Shown here one piece after another: positions 36,201-51,200 of a stretch of DNA of 64,000 bases (the stretch's first letter is position 1; each line of letters opens with the position of its first letter). The DNA lies in contig SWDT01000139.1 in assembly GCA_009193035.1 (NCBI GenBank), positions 44,209 through 108,208 on the forward strand, given 5' to 3'. The position numbers and the translations under genes were made by a program. Source of the DNA: Halicephalobus mephisto. Its lineage: Eukaryota; Nematoda; Chromadorea; Rhabditida; Panagrolaimidae. The notes under the pieces are model-generated. The model searched no databases. It was given only the letters and a program-made list of their open reading frames with translations, and was not told the origin of the DNA.

Positions 36201-39200
36201 CAGGGAACACTTTTCTTTTTTAAAATCAGCTTTAAAATAGACCACCAAAGTTTGGAATTTTTAAATATTAAATTTTTTTAATGTTAAATTTTTCAATAAA
36301 AATCGTTTTTATTTTTACAATTTTCGATACCGATCAAACTGGTAATTTTATTCAAAAAAATAATCACAAAAATTCGTCGGATTAGATAAATTTAAAATTT
36401 TTAAAATTTAATTTCCTGCAAAAATAAATTTTTTTAAATTTATTTTATTTAATTTAAAATTTTTTTTTGAATGAAAACTATTGTCTATGAAATTTTTAGA
36501 AAATTGAATTTTTCCGAATTGCGTCAAAAATTTTATTTTTGGACTTTTTTAAACCGAAAAAAAAACAAAAAAAATTTTTTTATCTTCACACCTACGATTC
36601 CCTCAGGGCCTTTAAATCTTGAACAATTCAAGATCATAAAATAATTAAAAATCAAAAAAATTTACGACATCGAGGAATTTCCGGAATTTTTTAAACCTTT
36701 TAGAATTTCTTATTTTTTGTTTGTTTTATTTTTAATGCATTCCAAAAAAGTTTAGAATTTTCTATTAAATTTCGGAAAATTGTAAAAAAGTTCAAAAAAT
36801 TTTAAGACTTTCAAAAATCCAAAAATATTTAAAAATTTCTAAAAAATTCAAAAAAAAATTTTAATTTTAAAAAATCAAAAATTTTGGGAAATTTTTAAAA
36901 GATTTTTTTTAATTTTTAAAAATCCAAAATTTTAGAAGAATTTTAAAAAATTCAAAAAAGATTTTTTTTAATTTTTAAAAATCCAAAATTTTAAATTTTT
37001 TTAATTTTAAAAAATTCAAAAACAATTTTAATTTTTAAAAATCCGAAATTTTAGAAAATTTTTAAAAATTCAAAAATTTTTAAGAATTCAAAAATTTTTA
37101 AGAATTTTAGAAATTTGAAAAATATAAAAATTAAAAATTTACCTGGCGGTTGTTATGGTCGTTGTAAGCGATGAGACCGTCGAATTCTGGACGTTCATCA
37201 CGAATTTTTTTCATCATTGCCTAAAAGTGTAAATTATATGAAACTACAGTAATACTAAGATTACTTCATATAGATCCATGTAATCCATTTCTTCCTTGGA
37301 GAAGCTCAGACGATATTTTTTTCCAAAATGTGTCCATTGGATTCTCGTCGAATCGGAGAAGATTCCCATCCTGAAAAATATAAATATATTTATAAAAAAA
37401 TAAAAAATTTTAAAATTTATAAAAAAATAAAAAAATTTAAAATTAAAAAAAATTGTAAATATTAAAAAAAATATATTTATAAAAAAATAAAAAATTTTAA
37501 AATTAAGAAAAATATTTTCATAAAAATTTAAAACTAAAAAATAATTTCCGAATTAAAAAAAAGCAATTTTCATATATCAAAATTAATAAAAATAACTGTC
37601 ATATATTAGAAATTAATTTTCATATATCAAAAGTTGAAAAAAATAATTTTCATATATAAAAATTTAAAAAAAAACAAGTTTCATATATCAAAATTAATAA
37701 AAATAACTTTTATATATTAGAAATTAATTTTCATATATCAAAAATTTTAAAAAATAACTTTCATATATAAAAATTTTAAAAAAAACAAGTTTCATATATC
37801 AAAATTGAAAGAAAATAACTGTCATATATTAGAAATTAATTTTCATATATCAAAAGTTGAAAAAAATAATTTTCATATATAAAAATTTAGAAAAAAACAA
37901 GGTTCATATATGAGAATTTTAAAAATATTTTTCGTCTGAGGAATTACAGTAATTCGGAAGCATGAAAAAAGATGAATGAAAAACAATTTTAATGACATTT
38001 AAAAATTCAAAACAATTATGACTTTCTTTGAGACTAATTAGAGGTCCCAAAACGAATTCGCAATTTTATAAAAACAATTTTTAATTTCTTCGATCCGGAA
38101 GAATTTTAAACTGACATAAACCTGTCAATTTCGACAGTTATATGACAGTTGCTCCTTTGTGACATCCGATCCCTTATTTCGTAAAATTGGTTTTTTCGTT
38201 TTAAGACCATTTTTGGTATCTGGATTAATCTAGGATAATCATTCGAAAATTTACTTTTAAAATTTCGAAATTAATAGAAATCGAAGCAGATAATTTCAGG
38301 GACAAATTGCCTCAGGGGATACGGTATTTTAAAACTTTTTTGGTTTTAAAACTAATTTTTTAAAATCTGGATTAATTTAAAAAAGAATTATTTAAAACAT
38401 TTCGAAATTAATAGAAATCGAAGCAGATAATTTCAGGGACGAATTGCCTCAGGGGATATGGCATTTTAAAACTTTTTTCGTTTTAAAATTGGTTTTTTAA
38501 AATCTGGATTAATTTTAAAAAAATATTTATTTAAAAAATTTCGAAATTATTATGAACAGAAGGAAATGAATGTTCCAGGTGACGAATTGCCTCAGGGGAT
38601 ATGGCATTTTAAAACTTTTTTCGTTTTAAAATTAATTTTTTAAAATCTGGATTAATTTAAAAAAGAATTATTTTAAAAATTTCGAAATTAATAGAAATCG
38701 AAAGAAGCAGATAATTTCAGGGACAAATTGCCTCAGGGGATATGGCATTTTAAAACTTTTTTCGTTTCAAAATTGGTTTTTTAAAATCTGGATTAATTTA
38801 AAAAAGAATTATTTTAAAAATTTCGAAATTAATAGAAATCGAAAAGGACAAATATCCTGAAGGAGGAGTTGCCTCAGGGGATACTATATTTTATAAACTT
38901 TTTTTGTTTTAAAATTAGTTTTTTAAAATCTGGATTAATCTAGGATAGTGATCATAAAAATTTTTGAAAATTTCGAAATTAATAGAAATCGAAAAGGACA
39001 AATATCCTGAAAGAGGAGTTGCCTCAGGGGATACGGTATTTTTTATTTTCTTAGAATTATATTTTTAGTTTCTAAAATGTCAATCAACCAAAAACTCCGA
39101 TTTTTAAAAACATTTCGAAATAGACATGGGTTAGAAGAGGATCAAATATCTTACAGCTTGTTTTTATCTTTTTAGAGTGGTCTTTGAGATCCCTTAAATG

Positions 39201-42200
39201 GCAATTAAGTAACTAAAAAAACTTATTTAAAAAAATAAAAAAATAAAATTAACATCAATCAAGTGATAAAATGACTCAGAAAGAGCTTTTTTAAAAATTA
39301 TGTTTTAAAATTAATTTTTAAAATCACAATTAACACTGATCAGAGGACCAAATGCCCTCAGGGAGGAATTTAAAAAGTTTTATTTTAAAATTTATTTTTT
39401 TTTAGATTAATAGTTTTTATTCCAAAAATAATAGTTAAGTAATTTAAGAAAAAATAAAATTAATATTAATCAAGTTAAATGCCCTCAGGGAGGAACTTAG
39501 ACAATTTTGTTTTAAAATTTATTTTTATAAATTGATAGTTTTTGTTCCGAAAATAATAGTTAGATAATTTAAGAAAAAAATTAACATTGATCAGAGAGCC
39601 AAATGCCCTCAGGGAGGAACTGTCACAAAAAACCAACTGTCATACAACTTTTTCGACGCGAAACAATAATTTCCTCCAAAAATCTCAAATTTGACAGTTC
39701 ACCGACGGAGGGGGTTCTTGATCAATGAGGTGTTTGTCTATTGTTCAAGACCTGAATTCTGAGTTTATTCAACGAACGTGGCTGTTTCCAGAATTCAAGT
39801 TAGTCTACTCAGCGAGTTTCTCAAATATTGTTCTTCCGGGACTTTTTTATTTTTCCTTTGCAGATAGAATTGCGCACCCCCGCCAGGATGAAGCTAGTCA
39901 AGAACTCGAAGACAAACAAATGACGATGTTGTGGAACACAAAGCCAACTCTCCCTGCGAATCTTCCTGAGGACTATGATAAACTTTCTCGTTCTCGTGTG
40001 GGAGTAGAACTAGTGCGGTAAAAAAAAAAAAAAGATTCAACACATAGAATTAATCTCGTGACGAAAGTTTCGAAGATTACAGAAATAGATCTCCCACCAC
40101 GAAAATCTTCAAAAATTTTGATAAACTTTCTCGTTCTTGTGTGAGATTAAAATTAAATATAGTAATAAAAACAAAAATTGACTATCAAGTATAGAATTAA
40201 TCTCGTGACGAAAGTTTCGAAGATTACAGAAGTAGATCTCCCACCACGAAAATCTCCAAAATTTTGATAAACTTTCTCGTTCTTGTGTGAGATTAAAATT
40301 AAATATAGTATAATAAAAACAAAATTGACTATCAAGTATAGAATTAGTCTCGTGACGAAAGTTTCGAGATTATAGAAGTAGATCTCCCACCACGAAAATC
40401 TTCAAAAAATTTGATAAACTTTCTCGTTTTCGAGTGGAGGTAAAATTAAATATAGTAAAAAACAAAAATTGACTATCAAGTATAGAATTAGTCTCGTGAC
40501 GAAAGTTTCGAAGATTACAGAAGTAGATCTCCCACACGAAAATCTCCAAAAATTTTGATAAACTTTCTCGTTCTCGAGTGGGAGTAAAATTAAATATAGT
40601 ATAAAAAACAAAAATTGACTATCAAGTATAGAATTAGTCTCGTGACGAAAGTTTCGAAGATTATAGAAGTAGATTCTCCACCACGAAAATCTTCAAAAAT
40701 TTTGATAAACTTTCTCGTTTTCAGTGGGAGAAAATTAAATATAGTAAAAAACAAAAATTGACTATCAAGTATAGAATTAGTCTCGTGACGAAAGTTTCGA
40801 AGATTATAGAAGTAGATCTCCCACCACGAAAATCTCCAAAAATTTTGATAAACTTTCTCGTTCTCGAGTGGGAGTAAAATTAAATATAGTAAAAAACAAA
40901 AATTGACTATCAAGTATAGAATTAGTCTCGTGACGAAAGTTTCGAAGATTATAGAAGTAGATCTCCCACTACGAAAATCTTCAAAAATTTTGATAAACTT
41001 TCTCATTCTTGTGTGGAAGTAAAATTAAATATAGTAAAAAACAAAAATTGACTATCAAGTATAGAGTTAATCTCACCACGAAAATTTTCGAAAACTATGG
41101 AAGCAAATTTCCTACCACGAAAATTTCTGAAAACTAAATTAAATTTTCTCGTTTTTGCGTAGGAGTAAAATTAAGTATAAAAAAACAAAAACTGACTATC
41201 AAGTACAAAGTTGGTCTCGTGACGAAAGTTTTTAAAAAATTATAAAAGTACATTTCTCACCGCGAAAATCCCTAAGGATTATGATAAGCTTTTAGTTCTC
41301 AGATAACTGTGGCAAAAATAGAAAAAGATGACTGTCAAAACACAAAATTGGTCTCGCTACGAAAATTTAAAAAAAACTAAAAACATTTCTCATCACGAAA
41401 ATTTTTAAAAATTACAATTTTTTTAAAATAAACTTTTTATAAAAAATAAAATTGAGTTTTATAATGAAAATTTTTAAAAATTATAATTTTTCGAAATCTA
41501 TTTTTTTATAAAAAATAAAATTAAAAAAAAATAAAACACATTTCTCATCACGAAAATTTTTAAAAATTACAATTTTTTGAAATAAACTTTTTATAAAAAA
41601 TAAAACTGATTTTTATAATGAAAATTTTTAAAAATTACAATTTTTCGAAATAAATTTTCTTTTAAAATTAAATAAAAAAAATAAAACTGATTTTTATAAT
41701 GAAAATTTTTAAAAATTATAATTTTTTCGAAATCTATTTTTTATAAAAAATAAAATTAAAAAAATAAAACTGATTTTTATAACGAAAATTTTTAAAAGTT
41801 ACAATTTTTTTAAAATAAACTTTTTATAAAAAATAAAACTGATTTTTATAATGAAAATTTTTAAAAATTACAATTTTTTTAAAATAAACTTTTTATAAAA
41901 AATTAAACTGATTTTTATAATGAAAATTTTTAAAAATTACAATTTTTCGAAATAAATTTTCTTTTAAAATTAAATAAAAAAAATAAAACTGATTTTTATA
42001 ACGAAAATTTTTTAAAATTACGAAATTTCTCACCGCGAAAATCCCTGAAGATTTTGAAATTTCACTTTTTAATGACGCAATAATAAAAAACAAAAATATG
42101 ACTATTACAGTACTCTAAGTGAAATTTATGAAAGTAAATTTCTCAGAGCGAAAATCCCTGAGGATTTCGAAATTCCGTTTTTTACAGAAAGAGTAGGATT

Positions 42201-45200
42201 GACCTCGGTAATAATAAATAAAAAAATTATTATTATTTTACTTGGAATGAAGTCTCATCACGAAAATTCCAAAAATCTACAAAAATTAATTTTCTACAGT
42301 ATGACTATTAAATTGTAAAATAAAAACTTTAAAAAGTTCTCTCACCACGAAAATTCCAAAAATCTACAAAAATTAATTTTTTACAGTATGACTGAAAAAT
42401 TACAAAATAAAAAATTCTAAAAACTTCTCCCACCACGAAAATTCCAAAAATCTACAAAAATCAATTTTTTACAGTATGACTATTAAATTACAAAGTAGTA
42501 AAAATTCTAAAAAGTTCTCTCACCACGAAAATTCCAAAAAACTACAAAAATTAATCTTCTACAGTATAACTGAGAAATTGTGAAATGATGGGAAATCTAA
42601 AAATAACTTCATCATACCTAGAATCGGCTTCCGTAGTTAAAATTTCAAAAGATTGTAAAAGTCTTTTTTTACAGTATAAATAGAAATTTGTCATGACATA
42701 AAAAAATAAAAATAACTATTAGGCCAAAAACAATTAAATGTTGCTAAGAAAATCTTCAATAATCGCTCATCCATCTGACGGTATTTTTAAAGTTTTTGCA
42801 AAAACAGGAAATGATGACTACAGTAACGTCAATTAAATGTTATTCAAAATTGTCGAGTTTTCAAAATTTCAAATCGGAAATCAAAAAATTGGAATTAATT
42901 TCAAATTACTTCAACAATCGAAAATTTAATAAATTTCGAAATAATCCGAATTCAAAAATATGTAACTTTAAAAAAATTGGAATTAATTTCGAATTACTTA
43001 AAAAATCGAAAATTTAGTAAATTTCGAAATAATTAGAATTCAAAAATATGTAATTTTAAAAAAATTTAAACTAATTTCGAATTATTTCAAAAATCGAAAA
43101 TTTAATAAATTTCGAAATAATTCAAATTCAAAAATCGAAAATTTCAAAATCAAACCAAAATAGTTCGAATCAAAAATTTAGTAAATTTCAAAATAATTCA
43201 AATTCAAAAATATGTAACTTTAAAAAAATTAAAATTAATTTCGAATTAATTCAAATTTAAAAATCGAAACTTCCGAAAATATACAAAAATTACAATAAAA
43301 TATTTTTACAAGTACAGCCGAAGAAAAACAAAAAAAAATAATAACTACAGTAAAAAAATTAATTTTTCGTCACAAAAATCTTTGAAAATATTTTTTACGA
43401 ATAAGAATGAAAAAAACAAAAAAGCAATTATTGAAAAAAAAACGTACTTGACTTCCACCATGACAACTTTGAAAATATTTTTTAAATGTTAAATTAAAAA
43501 AATAAAAAAGTAATTATGGTATTAAATGGAATTCAATCACGGAAATTTTTTAAATTTTGAAAACAAGTTTTTATAAAAATAAAAGTAAAAAAGTAATTTT
43601 TATTTTAAAAAAATAATTTTCTGTCACGAAAATTTTTAATAAATAAAATTTTTTTTCATAAATCTGAACAGACTTTTAAAAAAAAATGAATTTCATAAAG
43701 ATAATGAAATTAATTCTCACAACGAAAGTTACTAAAAAGAAAGGAAATCTACTCTCATAATAAAAGTCCTTAAAAAGCAAAATATAATCTCACAACGAAA
43801 ATTTAAAAAAAAATACAATCTACTCTCATAACGAAAATTTCTAAGAAAAAATAAAATCTACTCTCACAACGAAAATTTAAAAAAAAATAAAATCTACTCT
43901 CAAAGCGAAAATTTAAAAAAAAATAAAATTCACTCTCACAGCGAAAATTTAAAAAAAATAAAATATAATCTCACAACGAAAATTTCTAAGAAAAAATAAA
44001 ATCTACTCTCACAGCGAAAATTTAAAAAAAAATAAAATCTACTCTCACAGCGAAAATTTCTAAGAAAAAAAGAAGACCGATTCTTGCAGAGAAAGTTCCT
44101 AAACGGAAAAAAATCTACTCTCGCCACAAAATAATCTAAAAATCCACTTTCACAACTATATCAATTTTCCTCTTCTACCGTAATTCCTTGAAAAATCAAA
44201 AATATGAATTACTTTTTTTCAAATTCAAAGTTCACATCACACAAAAAAAGTAATTTTTGACACAGTAACAAATGCGAAATATTCATTAAAAAATAATGAT
44301 TTTGTTACATTTCGCAAATTTTTATAAAAAAAACAGTTACTTTTTTTTGTGTGATGAGGCTTCTTTATTTATTGCAATTTCCTAAAATATATATGTTTGA
44401 TTGTGCACGATCAATTTGAGTGGAAGTTTGTATAACTTTGGTCCCGAAGCGAAATACCCTGAGGATCAACGAAATTTGTACGATTGTCTTTTGGCGGGAA
44501 TTTTAAAATTGCGCAATAATTTTTGTAGAGTTGTGATTTATCTCGTGCCTTTGACCCCAATAAAGTTATTTCCACATATTTGTGTCTACATGCGGATCCG
44601 GATTCCCCAGCGACGATCCAACAATATAAGATAATTTTTGTTACTATTTATAAAGTATATTTGTTTTAAGATATTCCTAGTGAAAACCTCTACAGATTCG
44701 AGTGGAAAAAACTAGGTTATTTCTTAACTTACTGTAAACAATGAAAGGTGGTAGTTCTTCAAGAAACGGAATTTTTTACATCGTTTTTCATCTTTTTTAA
44801 TTCGGTTAAAAATAGAAAAAATAAGTGTTTTTACATAGCAGTAAACATCTAGTGTTTGATAGTGTGGTTAATGCGCATGACTGTAAAGTTACAAAATTTA
44901 GATTGGATTCTTGATTAAAAATTTAAAGACAAATTTTGAATTAAATCAGTTTGTTGGAATTGGGTAATTCTTCTTATTTTTTGTGGCGCAGTGGTTAGTG
45001 CGCGTGACTGTAAAAGCCACGAAACTCAAGTTCGATTTCAAGTCGGAAATTCAAAGAACCGATTTCGCAAAAAAATCTACAGCTCAGACCAACTTTGAAG
45101 CCAAATTCACACGACAAATCGGTCGGTAAAAGGAAATTCTGTCAAAAACAGGTATCTACGATTTGAAACATTGGATTTAAAAATTTAGTTAATTTAGGCT

Positions 45201-48200
45201 TTTTTGTACCGTACAAAAGATGGACATTATACAATACAGTGAAACACAAGAAAGACAATAGTAATGCATATCTCTGGCGGATAAAAACAACAAAATTGCC
45301 CCAGGCAAAATTATAAATAAGAAAAAAGTGATTTCATAATATGCCTATTCATAGTTACCTGACTAAAATGAAATTTGCACCGACTTGTTTCATTCACTAA
45401 AATCGTAAAATTTGCACTAATAAAAACAAAAATGACGAAAATTGAAAAAATTACAATGATGTGGATTTTTTTAACTTTCCATTTAAGACCTAAAGTTGCA
45501 AAATTTAGAATTTATGGTTTTCTGAAGTTTTCATACTATTTTAAATATTTAAATATTTAAAAAAAAATTTAGAAAATTTGTCTCAAAGGAAATTTCAAAA
45601 ATCTTCCACTCGGGACCTAAAAACACAAATTTTTCAATTTATATGGTTTTTCAAAATTCTAAAATTAAATTATTTTTAAAATTTCTAAAATTCAAAAAAA
45701 TTCAGAAATTTCTAAAATTCAAAAAATTCAGAAATTTCTAAAATTCAAAAAAATTACTTTAATATGAATTTCGAAAATTTTTTATTTAAAACTGAAAATT
45801 GTGAAAATTTAAATTTGAAAAATTTTAAGGAATTTTTTAGTTAAGACCAAAAGTTATGAAAATTGGTATTTACGCGGTTCTGGACAACTTTAAAAACATC
45901 CGCCAAATTTCGAAATTATATTATTTTAAAAAGAAAAAATATTTGTTGCAAAAATTTCGGAAAAAATGTTTTCAGGCAAAATTTTAGTAACTTCCTGCTG
46001 AGACAAAAAATTGAAATTTAATATTTACGTGGATCGAGAAAATTACGAAATCATTTAGCGACTTCCGGGGGATTTTGGGATTTAATAAAATACAGTAAGA
46101 TGAGATGTTCTTAGAAGGGTACTGTGATTGAAAAAAATAAAGATGTTCTTGGAAGAGTACTGTAATCAAAAAAATCAAGATGTTCTTAGAAGGGTACTGT
46201 AATTGAAAAGAATAAAGATGTTCTTAGAAGGGTACTGTAACTAAAAATAAAATCACAATATTTTTAGAAGAGTACTGTAATTGAAAAAATAAAAATGTTT
46301 TTAGAGAGGTACTGTAATTGGAAACGAAACTACTGTATTTAAAAATAAAGTTTAAAACTTCTTAGAAGGGTACTGTAATTGGAAAAATAAAGATGTTTTT
46401 AGAAGGGGTACTGTAATTGAAAAGAATAAAGATGTTCTTAGAAGGGTACTGTAATTGAAAAAAATAAAGATGTTTTTAGAAGAGTACTGTAATCAAAAAA
46501 ATCAAGATGTTCTTAAAAGAGTACTGTAGCTAAAAATAAAATCACAATATTTTTAAAAGAGTACTGTAATCAAAAAAATTACTGTAACTAAAACTAATTT
46601 AATAAATTTCCCATTACATTAATGTATTTAAAAATGAATAGAATTCTAATTATAAGTTTTTTATTTAAAAATTCACCAAAATCAATTATATAAAATTAAA
46701 ATTTAAAATTTAAAAATAATTTTCTGACAATTTCCCAAATTTTGCCAAAACTTAAAAAATTCAAAAATCAAACATTCCACCTTCTCATGGACTTACAGTA
46801 TTTTCAGTTGTTTTGATAAATAATTAAATATTAAAAAAATAGAATTTTTTCATAAAAATTTTCTTAATTTTGTTTTTTTTAATTTTAATTTTTTTATAAT
46901 TTTTAAATTTCTTAATTTTTTTGATTTTTTTTGGAAATTTTAATTTTTTAAAATTTTAAAATTAAAAAAATTTTTTTGTTTTTTTTTGAAAATTTTAAAA
47001 TTTTATTTTTTTAAAATTCTTTTATAATTTTTAAATTTTATTTTTTAAAACTTTTTTATAATTTTTAAATTTTATTTTTTTCTTCGGAAATTTTAATTTT
47101 TTTGTTTTTCTTTAAAAATTTTAATTTTTTTTGTTTTTTTGAAAAAAACTGACCGAAAACAAGAACCCAAAAAAGCCAAAATTCTCCGGGGTCCTTTCAT
47201 GATGCCATTGGTGGTAAAAATGACGAAATTTTTTCAGGTAATTTTCGTTAGAGTAGTCAAAAACATAAAGGTCAAAAAAAAATAATAAAATTTATCTGGC
47301 CTTAGGCGTTTTTTCAAAGACAGGTCGAATAATCCATTTTTCGAAATTAATCAAGCATGAAAAACGGACTTTCACAATTTTCGGACTCAAAAATTGGGAG
47401 ATGCTTGATCTTTTTTTTTTGAAAAAACTTCCTTTTTTATTTCCTTATTGTGTGTTATGAAAAATTTCGTTTTTTTTTTGAATAAAATTAGAAACATGAG
47501 AAAAATATTTTTCTAAAAATAAACATCGTTGTGAAAGTTTCTCGACGGGAAATTTTGGAACATATTAGAATTTAAAAAATTTCGAAAATTTCAGAATTTA
47601 AAAATTATAAAAATTTTAGAATTTAAAAATTTTGAAAATTTCAGAATTTAAAATTTATAAAATTTTAGAATTTTAAAAATTTCAAAAATTTCAAAATTTA
47701 AAAATTATTTTAAAAATTTCAAAAATTTTAGAATTTTAAAATTTCGAAAAATTTTAAATTTATTTATTGCATTGTACAGTAATTTTTGAAATTTCAGAAG
47801 TCTTCAGAATATTTAAAAATTTAGAAAAATTTAAAATTTCGAAGGTTTTTAGAATTTTAAAAATTTTAAAAATTCAAAAAATTTCGAAATTTTAAAAATA
47901 ATTTTGGAAATTTCATAATAATTGAGAATTTTTTGAGGATTCTGAGGATTTCTTCTGGTTTTTAATGTTCAACAGTCCAAATGACAGATGATTTTGGCAG
48001 TTCTGAAAATCGGATTTCCTCGAGAGAGCGTTCCATGAATAGGCTCAATTAAGACATTTGGAAATTTCGCAACACTTCCTGGATTTTCTGTCAAAATTAA
48101 AAACAAGGAAATTCAAAAAATTCCTATTTTAGCCTATTTGAAAAATTTAATAATTATGTGTAATTTTCAAAAATTTAATAATTTCAAATTTTCGGTCTTA

Positions 48201-51200
48201 AATGGAAAATTCGAAAATTTCGCTTCGAGACAATTTTCAAAGTTTTAAAATAAAAATTTTTGTTTTTGATATTAACACAATTTTGGAGTTTTTTAAAATA
48301 AAGTAAAAGTTAAATTTTAGGATTTTTGGTCTTGATTGGAAAATTCTGAAAATTCATTTCAAAAAAATTTTAAAATTATTTTAAAAAATTTGAAATTTAA
48401 GTAAAAAAGTAATTTTAGAATTCTGCAAAAATTAAATTTTAGGATTTTTGGTTTTGATTGGAAAATCCGAAAATTTTTAAATTTTCAATCACATGACTTA
48501 TCTCGTGAATCGTCATCCAGAAATCCAAAAAGAACAGTTTTGTTTTATTCAAAAATGCCACGTTCCGGACGAAAAATAAATCAAATTCAACTCAAAAACG
48601 ACAGTTACAAAAAAGTTTAACTTTTGGGAATTATGTTTTTGGACTCGGATGTGAAAAATGACATCAATTTTTTTAAAATTTTCAAGTAAACCGTCAATCA
48701 TCCAAGTTTGCAAAATGTTACTAAGAATTAAAAAAAATAAAAATATTTTAAAAATCTAGAAATTTTAAATTTTAAAAATTCCAAAATCCTAAAATTTTAA
48801 AGAATTTAAAAAATTAAAAATTTTTAAAATCTAAAATTCAGAAAATTCCAAAAATCTAAACATTCTTAAAATTCTAAAATTTTAAAAAATGTAAAAAATT
48901 CTAAAATCTTTAAAATTCTAAAAACGTAAAAAATCGAAAATTTCTAAAAATGTAAAAAATTCTAAAAATTCTAAAAATGTAAAAAATTAAAAATCTTTAA
49001 AATTCTAAAAATGTAAAAAATCTTTAAAATTCTAAAAATGTAAAAAATTAAAATTAAAATAAATAAAAATAAATAAAACAAATGATTGAAGGTAGTTATT
49101 ATGGAAATGAAAGCAAAAATTAGTTCCGAAAAAAATGTAAATTGAAAATTCTTCACGTAAAAAATCCTAATCTTTTTTTGCAAAGTAAATCTTTTAAAAA
49201 TATAAATGTCAGAAGATTAAGCCAAAGTTTATCCTTCCATCGGCCTTCAAAAAAAATTTGACATATAGTGGTTTTTAAAAAAAATCAAAGGTGCAAAATA
49301 AATCCACAATTGAAAAATAAATCAAACGTCATTTGTGACGAAATTAATTTTTCAAGTTTTGTAAGAAAATAAATAAAAATTATTTATTAGATAAAAAGTG
49401 GTCCTGACAAGAATGATTTTAATTTTATTTTTTATTATTAAATTAAATAATGATTTTAGGAAGAATTATAAAATATATTTATGTTTAAAAAATGTAAATT
49501 ACTTATTAGATAAAAAGTGGTCCCGACAAGAAAGATTTTAGAAAGAATTATAAAATATATTTATTTTTAAAAAATATAAATTACTTCTTAGATAAAAAAT
49601 GGTCCTGACAAGAATGATTTTAGGAAGAATTATAAAATATATTTATTTTTAAAAAATATAAATTACTTCTTAGATAAAAAGTGGTCCCGACAAGAATGAT
49701 TTTAGTTTTATTTTTTATTGTTAAGTTAAATAATGATTTTAGGAATAATTATGAAATATATTTATGTTTAAAAAATATAAATTACTTATTAGATAAAAAG
49801 TGGTCCCGAAAAGAATGATTTTAATTTTATCTTTTATTGTTAAATTAAATAATGATTTTAGGAAGAATTATGAAATATATTTGTTTAAAAAATATAAATT
49901 ATTAGATAAAAAGCGGTCCCGAAAAGAATGATTTTAATTTTATTTTTTTTTATTAACTAGGTTATTTTTTTTTGAAAAAGTATTAACAAATTTTATAAAA
50001 AACAAATATTTTTCGTGTTGAGACTAATGTTTGAAATTTTTCAAAAATAAAAATTGAAATAGCAAAAAAATAGACATTGGTCTTAGCACGAATGATGTTT
50101 GATTTGCTCTTTGAATATTAACTAGGTTATTTGTCTTTGAAAAAATATTAATCAAATTGATAGTCAAAAAATAAACATCATTCATGTTGAGACCAATGTC
50201 TCTAAAGGACAAAGATTGAAACAACAAGTAAAAGAAGTAGACATTGGTCCCGACACGAATGATGTTTAATTATTTTTGATCATCAAGTTATTTTTTTTGA
50301 AAAAGTACTAACGAATTTTATAAAAAATGAATATTTTTCGTGTTGAGATTAATGTTTAAAATTTTTTCCAAAAATAAGAATTAAAATATAAAAAAATAGA
50401 CATTGGTACCGACACGAATGATGTTTAATTATTTTTGATCATTAAATTGTTTTTCTTTGAAAAAGTACTAACGAATTTTATAAAAAATTAATATTTTTCG
50501 TGTTGAGATTAATGTTTGAAATTTTTCAAAAATAAAAATTGAAATATCAAAAAAAAAATAGACATTGATCCCGACACGAATGATGTTTGATTATTTCGTA
50601 ATCATCAATTTATTTTTTTTTTGAAAAAAAGTACTAACGAATTTTATAAAAAATGAATATTTTTCGTGTCGAGATTAATGTTTAAAATTTTTTCAAAAAA
50701 TAAAGATTAAAAAACCAATGAGTAAATAAACTTTGGTCTCGTTAAAATACTTGATTCATACCTTCGCCATGAGATTAATTAGTCATTTTACGAAAAAATT
50801 TAAACAAAATCATTCAAAAAATTAAATATTATTCGTGACGGAACCAATGTCGGAAATTTAAAAAAAAAACAAAAATAAACATTGGTCTTGGCACGAAAAA
50901 AGTTTGATTTTTATTTTTTTGAAAAAGTATTAAATTTGAAATAAAAAAAATGAACATCTATCACAAAAAAATAATTTTTTTAATTATTAATAAACTTAAT
51001 TTTTTTTAATTATTTTAAATATCGTTATTTTAGGACCAAAATAGAAAAATTATATTTTTTTAAAAATGATTAATAATTTTTAAAATTTATCAAAAATAAT
51101 TTTTTTGAAGATCAAAGTAGAAAATTTCACTTTTTTTAAAAATAATTAATAAACTTAATTTTTTTAAATTTATCAGAAATAATTTTTTTGAAGATCAAAG

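Noticed and set aside
40153..41006. Minus-strand frames encoding a repeating NFCFLLYLILLPLENEKVY-like peptide
   Set aside because: Array units are near a multiple of three bases, so a frame stays open by chance across copies. There is no start context, splice sites or composition of a real protein.
44990..45055. A functional tRNA-Tyr(GTA)
   Set aside because: Box A and B resemble a tRNA, but the acceptor and T stems do not pair and the anticodon stem has a mismatch. Kept only as a tRNA-derived remnant.
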